From: Melieria omissa
Lineage: Eukaryota; Arthropoda; Insecta; Diptera; Ulidiidae
DNA length: 64,000 nt
Assembly: GCA_963971225.1 (NCBI GenBank)
Contig: OZ020268.1
Location: 9,591,532 to 9,655,531, forward strand
Direction of reading: 5' to 3'
Shown: piece after piece, positions 22,736-34,676 of the stretch
How positions within the stretch are numbered: position 1 is the stretch's first letter
Layout: each line of letters opens with the position of its first letter
The notes under the pieces: model-generated
Databases searched by the model: none
The model's input: the letters and a program-made list of their open reading frames with translations, nothing else
Told to the model about the DNA's origin: nothing
Program-made: the position numbers and the translations under genes

Positions 22736-23120
22736 GCCGATAGTCCAGCGGTTGCGCGCTGGATTCTCATACCGAGTGCCCCAGGTTCACTTCCTGGCTC
22801 GATTTCTGGCTCGTCTACTTCTATCGCTATCCACATGAAGCAGATGAGAATTGCAAGAATCGCACAAGTGCGCTCTTGGTAGGCAATGGCAAAACCTCCA
22901 AGCGTGAAGGAAAAACTGCCAATCGTCGTTTGAATTCGGAGTTAAACTGTAGGTCTCCTCCCTCGCTTTCCCCTTTCTGTTTGAAATGTGTATTGTAGCA
23001 CATGTTGAACAAACAACAGTGTTGCATGCAGATTTCAAACGGGTGGAATTTGTGGTATCACAACGGGTCAACAGGCCTAAGTGTGTCTCATACAGAGGCA
23101 GCCACTGCAACCAACCAACC
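22736..23120 (+). mobile_element. tRNA-derived SINE (family 2), nearly full length
   Basis: The head is tRNA-like: A box TAGTCCAGCGG (22741-22751) and B box GGTTCACTTCC (22784-22794), the latter inside a good T-arm CCAGG...CCTGG. A body of about 250 bp follows, then a 3' tail with GTGGTATCACAACGGG, AGGCAGCCACTGC and (AACC)n. The tail matches LINE 3' ends at 48200-48289 and 53100-53194. A low-complexity 10-bp duplication TTTTATTTTT flanks it (22722-22731 and 23124-23133). A second copy is inverted at 53292-53763. Confidence 0.8.
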
Positions 23121-23133
23121 ATATTTTATTTTT

Positions 23134-25298
23134 CTGTTATCATTTTTATTGCAAAACTAAAGAGTCCTTATAAAATGTATCCTTGCAATTATGAACTTTG
23201 CATATATCAATATTGACGTAACTGATTAAATTAAAAATTTGAATATTCTAGCCAACACACTTGGTGCTATAACTTACCAAAAAATCATGATAATTACAAT
23301 TTTAAGTCTGAGGCATTGACAAACTACAAAAGTTTAAACAAATGGAGATTTCTATTCAGCAGACCATGAATATCGCAGTATAGAAATTTGTATTAAGAAC
23401 AGACCACTGCTTCTAATTTTGTCTCGCAGTTGTATGGAGTCGAATTACTGTGCAATGTGACAAATAAAGCGTCACTTTACACGCAAGAACTCCGCCTTCA
23501 GTTATTAGTCCAAATACTATGAAAATTGTAGGTACACCAGAGAGGTTTTCTTTCTTCTTTTTTCTGTTTACATACCTTGAAACGCACTTTGTATTATTTA
23601 ATAAATTTATTTATTTATTATTATAAATTATTATTGTATTATTTAAAACATTTATTTTTATTTAAAAAAAATATTCTTTGATATGCATCTCAAATAAACA
23701 CTGAATTAAGTTAATAGTTTGGTTTCCAAAAATTTTCATTTTAATAAGTTTCATATATTTCTCATTGTTTTTATTAGTCAATTTCCTGCTCATTCCATCT
23801 GTTCATAGTGTTGAACTGTCAAGTGGCACAAAGTTCGCCCTCTGAGGTTTTCAAATGAACCATGTTGAAATTTTATTTGTATTCCCAAATTGCCGCCACC
23901 ACAATAACACTCGAATGTCACGCGAACACTCATCGCTCGGGGCAATGTTTTCAAATCAACTGTTGCCCGCATTATGAATGCGTGTTGAAGCGCCGCCACG
24001 CCACAAAAGTCAATGCAATTGAAGTCGAAATTATGGAGCCAAACTGGCGCTGTTGACTAAGCAATTTGAAAGCCAAACAATTTTACGACAAACTTATTGC
24101 TGGTCGTCGACGTAGAGAAGTGAGTGTGACGGCTCGAGTGCGACTGCTAACAAACAATTACGCACTTACGAGCCGTAAAGGACGAACACAATTGTGGCGT
24201 GTCACTCTAATGTGAGGCGCCAAACTTTGGTGTTTCGGCGCACATATGGCAACGTTGGTTTCAAAGTCGCTTCAAGCGCTGCAGAAACGCATTTGCGCTG
24301 CTGCGGTCTCAAGGTCACGCGAGCGCAAATCAACAGCGGAAGCGCGTAAAGTGCCATGGGCGCAAATGAAAACAGAAGAAGAAAAAACGAAAGAAAATGC
24401 CACAGTGAAAGTTTAGAGTGCATTGCTCAACAATTTGCCAAAGGAAAAAAAGGGGCGCGTGGACTATGAAAAAAATGAAAAAAGAAGCAAATTGAAAAGC
24501 GTAAAGAACCGAAGGGCAAACAAAACAAAAGCGCACAAAACCCGAAATACTTCAACTTTGCATTTAATGCAAAGTTTTAGGGCGGAATGTCGAAGCCGAA
24601 CACACACACACACACACACTTGCATTTAAAATGGCTAAAAGAACAACAACAACAATAGTAGCAGCAGCAGTAGCAGCAAACTTTTAATGAATTCAACGAA
24701 CCGCCGCTTGACATAAAAACCGCAAATACGCGCGCACCGACGACCGCCAAACCCACTTCCGCTCCGCTCCGCGATCCTCGGTCCCCAAGCCACCAAGCTG
24801 CCAACCATCAGGCGCCACTGACGGTGGCAGACTCATTTGGATGAAAACACTTTTTTGTGTAAAGTCTTTTTGTTTTTTTTTTTAATTAATTATTAAGCAT
24901 TTGTGAGCTGTCACTGAAATGATTTCGACAAAAAAGCAGCGTAATCCAGCTTTTCGTGGTGAGCCGGTTTTACGGGGTCAGTGGGCGGTGGCGGCACATG
25001 CGACATTTCAAGTTAACTGAGCTCGCAAATTTTCTGTTTCGAAAGTTTGTTGAATTTTGCTGCTGTTGTTGTTGTTGCTATTATTACTTGCCACATGGGC
25101 CGTAGTACAGTTTTTTGAACTTGGTTTGTTTGATTTTGCATAGTGTACGAATTCATTGTGAGAAAAAGATGTATTTTTGAAGGTATTCACGATTCGTGTC
25201 AATTGACCTGAAAGTGGGATAGAAAAGTGTGGTAAAAGTTTATGGTAGTGAAGTATTTTGTATTACTTTGAACATAGTTATTGCTTGGCTCAAATTTT
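23134..25298. other. Non-coding DNA
   Basis: AT-rich to about 23780, then mixed composition with a (CA)n tract at 24601-24620 and GTT/CAA tracts at 24645-24680 and 25058-25080. Open frames on both strands overlap one another and show no domain. Confidence 0.5.
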
Positions 25299-25905
25299 AA
25301 GAACCAAAATGGGAACCAAATAAAAAAATTATATTTAAATAAAATACCAAAAAAAATTTGTATAAAAGCCTCAATATTATACAAAATGTTTTGACATATT
25401 TTATGTTTCAAATCTGAATTTCTATAGAATTTGATACAATTCGGCCAAACGGCCACTGTGGTTGTGTCAACAAACTAGAAAATGTAAAAAAATAGCTAAT
25501 ATTTTCATCTTTAATATTCATATTTTCTTGTACGATCCAAGCAACCTTGAAATTGACAGAAATACACTAAATTTCTTAGTACCAAAAAGGAAACCAAATA
25601 AAAAAAAATTTAACAAAATACCAACAAAAATTCTTGTATAAAACACTCAATATTACACAAAATGATTTCACATATTTTATGCTCCAAGTCCAAAAGTAAT
25701 TTACCTCTGTCCCTGGTCAAGAAAAACTTATAGAATTTGATACATTTCGGTCAAACGACCACTGTGGCTGATTTCACATATTTTATACTCCAAGTCCAAA
25801 AGTCATTTACCTCTGTCCCTGGTCAAGAAAAACTTATAGAATTTGATACATTTCGGTCAAACAACCACTGTGGCTGTATCATCAAACTACAAAAGGTGAA
25901 AATCA
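25299..25905 (+). repeat. Tandem/triplicated repeat with a recent 106-bp duplication
   Basis: Three related blocks share the phrases GGAACCAAATAAAA, TATAGAATTTGATACA, TTCGG(C/T)CAAACG and CCACTGTGG: 25299-25489, 25578-25769 and 25770-25905. The last arose by a nearly exact 106-bp tandem duplication (25664-25769 and 25770-25875). No coding content or terminal repeats recognised. Confidence 0.75.
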
Positions 25906-26805
25906 GCTGATTTTTTACTTCACAATCCATCCCTGCACCCCTGAATGAACCCTTACTGAACCCAGGCTGACCCTCGTGACCGTTTTTTAACACAACATTT
26001 TTAGAAGTGTAAACTTTTATCATCTGTATTTCATTTATGGGTCAATTTGCCTTCTTTCCACGTAATAGTTGCTGCAGCTTGTGAATGCCGCTAACAAATA
26101 CCTATATAACAATTTTTTGTGGCAATGGAAAGTTTTCCTCGCAATTTGCTCTGCATTGTAGCGCTTCAACTGTGACAGTGTATACAAGTAAAAGAGGAAA
26201 GGACATTTAACAACAACAGCAACACAGAGAAGGGCACAACCAAAGCAACAACGACGACATTGCGCGTATTTTCAGTGACGGAAGCAATTCAGCGCTTTAC
26301 TTCCGTTATGCTACTGAATAAATCATTCAGTTGGCCTCACTGCGGTAACCGAAACCAAAACTCAGACCGCAACAAACAAAAAAACAAAAAATTAACGAAA
26401 ACGAAACTGAAATAAAAATTAATAAAAAAAAAAAACAAAAGCAAACGAAAAAGTAAAATATAAAAACTAAGACAAAAACCATAAATAAAACCCAAATAAT
26501 GAAAATAATAACAAAGTTTAGTTGGCAATTAAGCAATAAAGCGCGCAACTTTCTGATTTCAAAGTTTTTTAATTTCACTTTTAAGCGCGTCGAGAATGAA
26601 AGGCCTGCAGTTGCAACAAAAAAAAAAGAAATACAAAAAATTTACAAAAAGGCATAAAATGCCATAATTTGTTGCACTAAAATGCTGATTTAATTGTGTG
26701 CAGTAAAATTATAAATGTAAATAAAATTTGCCACTGGCGGCATTTCGTAGAATTGAAAAGTACTTTTTCCCACTAAAGTTTTTTATTGTTTTATTCCTTG
26801 TTCAC
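25906..26805. other. Non-coding DNA
   Basis: Includes A-rich stretches at 26380-26470 and 26615-26650. Nothing else recognised. Confidence 0.5.
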
Positions 26806-27143
26806 TCCTCACTGGAGCATATGGTCTCAACACATATGGTCCATCGTACACGATTCTGGGCTCTTGTTTTTGCGCCGTCCCATGTAGTATTGACAGCGGC
26901 AAATTCGCGTAGAGTCGACCTTCTCCAGGTGTTTTTTGGCCGACCGCGACTTTTACTCCCTTGCGGGTTCCAGTCCAGTGCCATTCTCGTGATGCTGTCG
27001 GGAGGTTTTCTTAGCGTATGACTTCTCCATTTCCATTTTCTGCACTTTATTTGCCTCAGAATGGGTTCCTCATTGGTGATCTTCCACAACGCATCGTTGC
27101 TAATTGTCGTGGGCCAGAATATCCCGCAGATGATTCGCAGGCA
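26806..27143 (-). pseudogene. 3' end of an RTE-type non-LTR retrotransposon ORF
   Basis: On the minus strand about 105 residues read in one frame from the LRIICGIFWPTTISNDALW stretch (27080-27143) through RKWKWRSHTLRKPPDSIT, ALDWNPQGSKSRGRPKNTWR and a tail ending near ICSSEE. In RTE-clade LINEs this WKWxGHxLR(K/R)PPDSIT - ALDWNPQGxRxRGRPxxTWRR region forms the C-terminus after reverse transcriptase. Only this end is present, as expected of 5' truncation at insertion. The reading frame is intact through the fragment, suggesting moderate age. Confidence 0.8.
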
Positions 27144-27150
27144 TGATGAT

Positions 27151-27264
27151 GATTTATCAAAAATTGTGAAACCATATTTTCCGACCTAAACTTGTCTAAA
27201 GTTTCGAGATTTGTTAAAAACTGTGAAAAAATATTTTCCGACCTAAAATTTTCTGAAGTTTCGA
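27151..27264 (+). repeat. 57-bp tandem duplication
   Basis: GATTT(A/G)T(C/T)AAAAA...TATTTTCCGACCTAAA...AGTTTCGA is repeated at 27151-27207 and 27208-27264 with a few differences, next to the end of the RTE fragment. Confidence 0.75.
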
Positions 27265-27979
27265 AATCCGCAATAGAAATTTAATAAAAAAAAATTTTAA
27301 ATTATTAAATACTTCAGAAAAGACTACGATCTATTTACTTAACAAAAACTATGATTTTTTCATTGAAAAATACGATTAAAGTTTTTGAAAGTTCAGACAA
27401 CTTTACATCGAATACAATTTATCTGATTTTTTTGATCAGCGCTATTTTTTATCACTCGATTTTTGTACTAAAGTTGTTGAAAAAAGACTTGAAAAAACGT
27501 AGAAATTATAGAAATTAGTTTACTTTCCGCTGCATTTTTATGCCTTATTCCAATTGGATGGTATCAAGTTAGTAAATGTGGGCAATCATCAATGTTTTTT
27601 CCGCTCTATTGGACTCAAAATTCTCATAGGAGGGGGATCCATATGTTACTTAGCACTGTGCACCGTGTAGTTGAAAACAAACTGGAAAACGAAAACTGTG
27701 CAAACTGTCCTTATTCTCCTGTTCAATAAACCACTTTGCAAGTCTCAAATCAGATGAACTACACCAAAGTATTTTGAACCAAATCAACCACAACAGATCA
27801 ATCATGCATAAAACACTGTCAAACTCATCACTGACAACAATCACCACTTATGGCAACTGTCTTCTTTCATATTCATTGCTTGTCTATTTGGGTCACAAAC
27901 TAATAAATAAACCAAGAATAAACCAAGAAAAACTTTTTTGGCGCTAAGAGTTTATCAATTATTGGCTTCGTTGTATTTT
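27265..27979. other. Non-coding AT-rich DNA
   Basis: No repeat or coding signature recognised. Confidence 0.5.
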
Positions 27980-28800
27980 AGTGTAAGAAAATAAGAGTAA
28001 TAAGAAAAAGTAATCGGATTTGTGAATGGTTACATGTTTGTTTTTATCATCATCAAATATAAATCACATAATTTTTTCTAATGAGTTAGAATTACTATGG
28101 AACTTGTAGTATTTATTGTATTTCGGTGTTACTATTAAGCATAAGTAATCGGTTTTGTAAATGTAAAATGTAAATAAAATAATAATAAATGTAAATAATA
28201 AAATTCTGATACAAAATTGCAAAACAATGTTTTACTAAATTTGAAAGAATTGCGAAATCTTAAGTATAAGTAATCGGATTTGTGAATGGTTACATGTTTG
28301 TTCTATTATAATCTAATATAAAATTGCAAGTCATATTTTTTTGTTATGAAATAGAATAACCATGGAAGTTGAAAATGTATTTTGGTGCTACTATTAAGCA
28401 TAAGTAATCGGTTTTGTAAACAGTTACATATGTAAATAATAAAATTCTGATACAAAATTGCAAAACACTATTTTACAAAATTTTAAAGAATTGCTAAATC
28501 TTAAGTATAAGTAATCGGATTTGTGAATGGTTACATGTTTGTTCTATTATAATCTAATATAAAATTGCAAGTCATATTTTTTTGTTATGAAATAGAATAA
28601 CTATTGAACTTGAAAATGTATTTTGGTGCTACTGTTAAGCATAAGTAATCGGTTTTGCAAATGGTTACATATGAAAATAATTAAATTCTGATAGAAAATT
28701 GCACAACTTTAACGATTTTTTCCAAAAATGTAAAAGAATTGCTTAATCTTCAGTATAAGTAATCGGTTTTACAAATGGTTACATTCCTACATTAATAAAT
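27980..28800 (+). repeat. Tandem array, ~241-260 bp period with half-units
   Basis: The phrase ATAAGTAATCGG(A/T)TTTGT(G/A)AATGGTTACAT recurs about every 120 bp (TAATCGG at 28011, 28146, 28271, 28406, 28512, 28647 and 28760). Two alternating variants, one followed by a TGTTTGTT stretch and one by AAATAATAAAATTCTGATA, give a true period of about 241-260 bp. Units are AT-rich apart from the TAATCGG island. Confidence 0.85.
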
Positions 28801-28874
28801 AATTAAGACTCATTTTCCTATATTCAGAAAACACTTTTGAACTCTATGTTTGTTTTCTTAATATTGTTTATCTT

Positions 28875-29435
28875 CACAAATAAATATAGATAGAAAATTA
28901 AAGCTCCAACTGTCAGCTAAGGTTTTGAAAACTTGGATTTTTATAATTTTTTTAATTTTATTTTTTTTTTACTTTTTAAATATCTATAAAACATTGAAGC
29001 TCAAACTGTCAGAAAACTTTTTGAAAACTTGAATTTTTATAATTTATTTAATTTAATTTGATTTCTTAATTTTTTAAATATCGATAAAACATTGAAGCTC
29101 AAACTGTCAGCAAACTTTGTGAAAACTTGAATTTGAATAATTTTTTAATTTTATTTATTTTTTAATTGTATAAATATCCATAAAACATTGAAGCTCAAAC
29201 TGTCAGCTAAGGTTTTGAAAACTTGAATTTTTATAATTTTTTTAATTTAATTTTTTTTCAATTTTTTAAATATCGATAAAACATTGAAGCTCAAACTGTC
29301 AGCAAACTTTTTAAAACTTGAATTTTTATAATTATTTTAATTTTATTTTTTTTTAATTTTATAAATATCTATAAAACATTGAAGCCCAAACTGTCAGCAA
29401 ACTTTTTGAAAACTTGAATTTTTATGATTTTTTGT
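28875..29435 (+). repeat. Tandem array, six units of ~96 bp
   Basis: AACTGTCAG recurs at 28908, 29004, 29102, 29198, 29294 and 29389. Each unit reads AACATTGAAGCTCAAACTGTCAG, then AAACTTG and a T-rich stretch of TTTTATAATTTTTTTAA type. It lies about 75 bp after the 27980-28800 array but is unrelated in sequence. Confidence 0.85.
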
Positions 29436-32317
29436 TTTAACTTCCACAATTTTTCTAAGCACTAAAAAATTCTGCTTCAATTTCCAAAATAAATTTGTGG
29501 TGAATTAAGTGAGTGAGCCAAACAAAACACACACACAACTATACATACATATTTACTCGAATGCATGTATATATGTACATTTGTATTTAAATTATTTGAA
29601 AATACAATTAAAAGCGCAATCGGGCGTCTGGTAAAATTTTCAAATATTCCAGAAAGCAGCAGCATACAGTGAACGGTGACAGCGGTTAGCAGTTGAGGTG
29701 ATCGGCTGTTCTAAATCTATTAAAAGTTCTGGCCACAGCAATTTGCTGTCGCAGACAAAATGGCCACGAGGTGGATGCAAATTGGTCATGAGACAAGTCG
29801 GCTAAAACCACTTAAACTGACAGCGGACGAACGCTGCGACATGGTCAACAACACTTTTGCCTCAATGCTCACACAAACAGAAACGAAAACGAAAACACAC
29901 ATACACATACACATACATTCATGTTAATAGATATTGGGCCAGTAACAAGTGTGAGTGTCAGTGTGTTTGTGTTGGTTATTTGCTGCTGAGGCGGTAAGTC
30001 AACTTTCGGGCACTTGCAAAGTTTTGCAACCTTTTGCCGGCTCCTGGCCGAGGCACTTGTGGGAATTTCGAGCTGTGTTAGTGTTTTTCTAACTGTGTTG
30101 AAGTAGTAGTAACAGGAGAAGAAGGAGTAGGAGTAATGGCGGAAGCAATGAGCATAAACGGAAATGACTTGGTCAAAACGTTGAAAGAGCTTCGATGCTG
30201 GTCAACAGCAGGAGGAGAGAACAGAGCTGAGAATTTTTAATGCATATTTACTAAAAATTTTAGAAAATTGAAAAAATGAAAATTTAAAACAAAACGAATG
30301 AAGAAAAAAAATATGTAAAAAACTTTAAATTAAAAGTAAACGAGAAAGTGACTTGACATACTTTGTTGCCTACTGTAGCGTCTGTTGTGTCGCCTGTTGT
30401 TGGTGCTGAAAAATGACAAATTTACAAATTTGCATGCAAGCGCACGCAACGGCCAAAAAATGTTGTTTGATGTGTGTTTTGTTGGCCTTTGCTTTGCCTC
30501 GTTTTGTTGGCCGGTACGTGCCGGTTATGCTTCAAGTGTGTGCAAATGTCTAAACAAATACCATAAAAGCAAAGGACTTGTCTATGTATGTGTGTGTGTG
30601 TGTGTGTGTGTGGCTTTCTGTCTCGCCTTTGCCGCTCGTCACTAAGTCACTGCGTATTTGCTTTGGTTGCTTCTGGCACATTTGAAGCTGCAACTTTTTA
30701 AAAAACACACACAAACACACACACACAGAGACAGATTAGAGAACATATAGGCCAGGTTTATAAAAGGCAATATTACACTCGTTTAGTCTCAGACACAATC
30801 ACAGTCATGTGCCGCTGATACTTTCACTTTTTGCTGCTTCTTCTTCCTCTGCTCAGCAACACTCGAATTGATGTTGTTGTGCGTGACAAAAGTTCGTCTG
30901 TCGCTTGTGGTCTTGGCTATTTGTTTACTTTGGTGGCTCAAGTAATTTCTCTGCATGTTTTATTATCACACAAACGTTTGTGTGTCACTTTTTCTTTTCG
31001 TTTGTTTTTTGTTGCTGTGAGCTTCTTGTTGTTGTTCTTGTTGCTTATGACAGGCGCACGTAAATCTGATGTTTTTCAAGCCTGGCAGCGGCCAAACCTC
31101 ACTTCACTCACCTCACCCAATACACATGCACGCAATTAACAACTTTCATTGCCTATTTCTGGGCGCTTGGCCGCTCACTCACTCGCTCGCTGTGTTGGTA
31201 ATTGCGCGTGTCGCTTTAAGCGCATCAACTTCTGCGTCGATAGTCGACATCCTCGAAATATAAATGTCAATATTGTCGTTGTTGGCTTTTGTGTTTGGCG
31301 TTTTTATTTCATTTTAAAAATTGCATTTTTTTCAATTTGTTTTTTTTAATAAAAGACTCGTTGGCGCTCATCGCTCAAATGTTATAAAATACGCTGCGCA
31401 TTTTTATAAGCTTTCATATTTCATGTTGTTGCTGTTGTGTGCGCTGGCAGTGCGCATTGTATTACATTGTGTACAGTTTGGTTGCGTGCGCTTGCGCGTG
31501 TGTGTGTGTGTCGACGAGTGTGGGTGTGGACGGATAGGCGTTTGATTGATGCCTTTTCATTGTTGTGAGCAATGTTCTCGTTATTTTCTTTTTCTTTTGT
31601 AGATTTTTATAGTACAATATTTCTGGTTGCGCCGGCCTCCTGTGAAAAAATTGAGTAAAAAAAATAAAATAAATACAAATCACATAACAGCGCCCAGCGA
31701 CAATAAATAAAATAAATGAAGACATAAACTTGTTCATATATACACACAGCTATATGTGGAGGAAAAAATACAAAAATGCAAAGCTCTCAATATTTCCATC
31801 ATTTGACATCTTTAATCAAAGCGATATAATTTTTGCACAATTTGCACTCTACGGCAACCATTGGCGAGCGCGCGTGTCGCTGCCGGCAATTTCATGCTTG
31901 TCATGTAATATTTTTTTTTGCGCAGTACTCAAGGTTTTTACAGTTGTAAAATTTATCTAACAATTTGAAATAAATTTATTTTAAATGGCATTGTGCGACA
32001 GTTTATGACTGGATTTATTTGCCTACATAAATTTCGTGCATATTGGCATCGAAAAATGTTGTTGTAATTTATGAAAGAAAAATTGATGATTGATTGTAAA
32101 ATTATTTGCTCATATATGGCACACAATGATTTTTTGAAATGTCAGCTGAATGCGAGATAAATGTGGTTAAGAGGCATAAACGATTTTTGTGACACAATTT
32201 TCGGGGGTCGAAAAAAAAATAGATTAACCAATAAAAGGTGTATTCAGTAGATAAGGTTGAGTTGTTGTGCCAATTAGGTCAATAGAATTACTATATATGC
32301 ACATCTACAGTAGAGTG
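29436..32317. other. Non-coding DNA with CA/TG microsatellites
   Basis: TG tracts at 30588-30613 and 31496-31512, CA tracts at 30706-30727 and near 29900. The remainder is unique-looking. Frames across the TG tracts (for example 30385-30645) are not supported as genes. Confidence 0.5.
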
Positions 32318-33080
32318 GAATTAGTGTTGTATGGAGATTCTTAATAATGGGTTCTCGATGTTTCGAAACCTCTCACTTTATGCGGTTTGGTGAAACAGTG
32401 CATGAGCCAAAAAATTGTGGGGCTAGGGTGGGGCTAAATGACGTCGCATTGAGGTCAAAGTTGACAAAAAAGCTGGAAAATTCGCCAAATTGCTCCACAG
32501 CGGGTCAGAAGTGGCTCTTAGAGGGTTAAAATCTATGGCCGAACCCCACTAGTTTTCCTTACTGAACATTTCTTTCAAACATACTCATCCCCTATCTCCA
32601 ACCCTTAATGGGGCTTTCATACAAAATGGTCGTTTTTATAAAGTGGGCACCCATTGCTCCCAGGTTGTCCCCAGATGTATCAAATGTATGACCGACACCC
32701 ATTTATTTTCTCTTCTGAATATTTCTTCCAAACATACCTACCCGCTAACTCCAAGTCTTAAGGGGGCTACCATACAAAGTTGACCATTTTCTATGCCATT
32801 GGCTGCCCACTTGCAATGTAGTAAAGTAAGCGAGAAAACATCGTATCTCGGAAACTACTAAACCGATTTAAATGATTTATTCAGCGGTCGCCAACATTCT
32901 TGAGTACAAAAAATACAAAATTAATTAAGATTCAGAATTTCACCACCAGAGGGCGTTTCCAATACGATCGGATTTGTGACGTTGTTAACTTTTGGGTTTC
33001 TACAAAGCAAACATCAAAATGTATTGTCGAAACCCCACTAACCTCCCTACTTTGAATATAATTGCAATCATATGTGAGTG
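32318..33080 (+). repeat. Dispersed repeat family A, longest copy
   Basis: From about 32460 to 33060 this aligns without large gaps to 40995-41610 at roughly 85% identity by eye. Shared landmarks are AGAGGGTTAAAATCTATG, CATACAAAATGGTCGTTTTT, ATGTATGACCGACACCCATT, AAACATCGTATCTCGGAAAC and CTACAAAGCAAA. Its left edge, GTGTTGTATGGAGATTCTTA, is the undisturbed version of the site occupied by a MITE at 12477. There are no stable coding frames, and no terminal inverted repeats could be fixed, so the element type is unknown. Confidence 0.75.
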
Positions 33081-33599
33081 TTAAGACGAAATTATTAGAT
33101 TTTTGTGAGAAAATGTGAATTTGTTACTTGTTATCTATGTCACAAGGCGTCATTATAGTCTCTGATGAGTTTAACGCCCCTTCCGACAGCATCGTTGCCC
33201 ACAAGTAATTTCGTTGCCCACAACTAATACAATATCATACTTGCTAAATGATTGCTGTGATCTGTCAGTAATCTGTCGATCTCACCTCTTATTTCATTCT
33301 GTCTTTCTACCTCTGAACCTATGTTCCCCTATTTCTGTTCTCTGTTCTTGGCCGTTTGTATTTTTTAATATTCAACCACCTTCAAAAAAAACCATACAAC
33401 CTCAATTGACTACAATTGCCTTTTTATTCATTTCGCTCCACTGCGATCTGATTTTTACACATATAAAAAAACTTTTCAGACAGTTTTTTGATTGCTTGAT
33501 TCAGTTTTGTTTGAGCGCGTTTCAAAGATACACAATGACTGAAGTCATGAGAAGTGTTTATTTAAAATTTTTCGTTTCATCGATCCCTTTGCTGTAATT
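33081..33599. other. Non-coding DNA
   Basis: Contains a short duplication of CGTTGCCCACAA (33193 and 33213) and a 127-codon frame without recognisable domains. Directly precedes the mariner pseudogene. Confidence 0.4.
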
Positions 33600-34215
33600 T
33601 TGAGTCAAAAAAGAACCACGTTTTGGAAGACCTATTGTCCAAAATGTTCATAAAATAATGGAAATTGTCAAGCTCAATCATCAAGCAAGCATTATTTCGA
33701 TTGTCCAGGAGCTAAACATTGCACAAAAAGCTCTTTGGGACCACTTGAATAAGACTGGATACAAAAAGAAGGTCGATGTATGGGTGGCACACGAGATAAG
33801 CTAAAGAAACCTAATGGATCGAGTTTCCATTTCCATCGACCCGAAAAGTCGATCTCTTACAATAATGTCAAATAAAAACTGTTGTGATTGAATTGCGTTA
33901 AGTCAGCGCAAAGGCTTTTCTGTTTGTTTGGTGGGTTTGGCAAGGTCTCCTACGGTCAATTTTTTCAGGCCTTTACTGTCAACAATTGGTTCGTGTAAAG
34001 GAAGCGGTCAATACGAGAGGAAATGTGATCCATAAGGACAATACCAGACCACATACATCGATAGTCACGTGCCAGAAGTTTCGGGAGCTTGATTGAAGGT
34101 TCTTGTACTTCCAACATATATTTTGAATTAAATTTGGCACCAAGTGATTACCACCTGTTTCTCTTTATGGCGCATGATTTTACTGGTGAAAAATTTTCCT
34201 CAAAAAAAACTTTTG
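33600..34215 (+). pseudogene. Degenerate mariner transposase
   Basis: Conceptual reading across frames gives RFGRPIVQNVHKIMEIVKL near 33618-33675, IVQELNIAQKALWDHLNKTG near 33695-33757 and DRVSIS near 33815. FVWWVWQGL, SGLYCQQL and HKDNTRPHTS follow between 33920 and 34060, and APSDYHLF near 34140-34163. These match, in order, the DNA-binding and catalytic segments of mariner (DD34D) transposases: HKDN carries the second aspartate and APSDYHLF the third. The region expected to carry the first aspartate is deleted or unreadable between about 33830 and 33920. Stops and frameshifts abound. Same family as the minus-strand copy at 18845-19412. Confidence 0.8.
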
Positions 34216-34435
34216 TACACGACTGTCCCAGTGTTATGTAAATAGAGATAAGGGAAACGTAATAGATTCACCTTCAAAATGGCAACAAGTTATCGAACAA
34301 AACGGTCATTTCAACTAAAAATGGATTTATTATTTTTTCATACTTTATTGATATCAAAAGGATATCTCGGAAAATTTAGGACACCGATCTCATGTGCGAC
34401 TTTCAATATAAATATACGTATATCTAAATGTTATC
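34216..34435. other. Non-coding DNA
   Basis: Short AT-rich interval between the mariner remnant and the inverted-repeat element. Nothing recognised. Confidence 0.4.
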
Positions 34436-34676
34436 GCTCCTTCGCTGTAAGAACGTCATAACTTAAAACTACATCATTCGGAGAAAATTCAATTTGAAAG
34501 TTTACCATTCAGGCATTTCAAGGTATCAAAAAATGTTTCATGTCGTCTTATGAGCAAAGTTTTGAATATTTTACAAAGTGGTTTTGCCAAATAAAAGATC
34601 ATAAGCAGATACACACAGGGTTGCCATAAACTGAAAATTTTTTTTTTGAGTTATGACGTTTTTGCAGCGAAGGAGC
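34436..34676. mobile_element. Short inverted-repeat element (~240 bp), probable MITE
   Basis: GCTCCTTCGCTGTAAGAACG... at 34436-34468 is inverted at 34645-34676 (GCTCCTTCGCTGCAAAAACG... on the minus strand), about 32 bp with a few mismatches. The interior is AT-rich and non-coding. A clear target duplication could not be read, so the superfamily is unknown. Confidence 0.6.
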
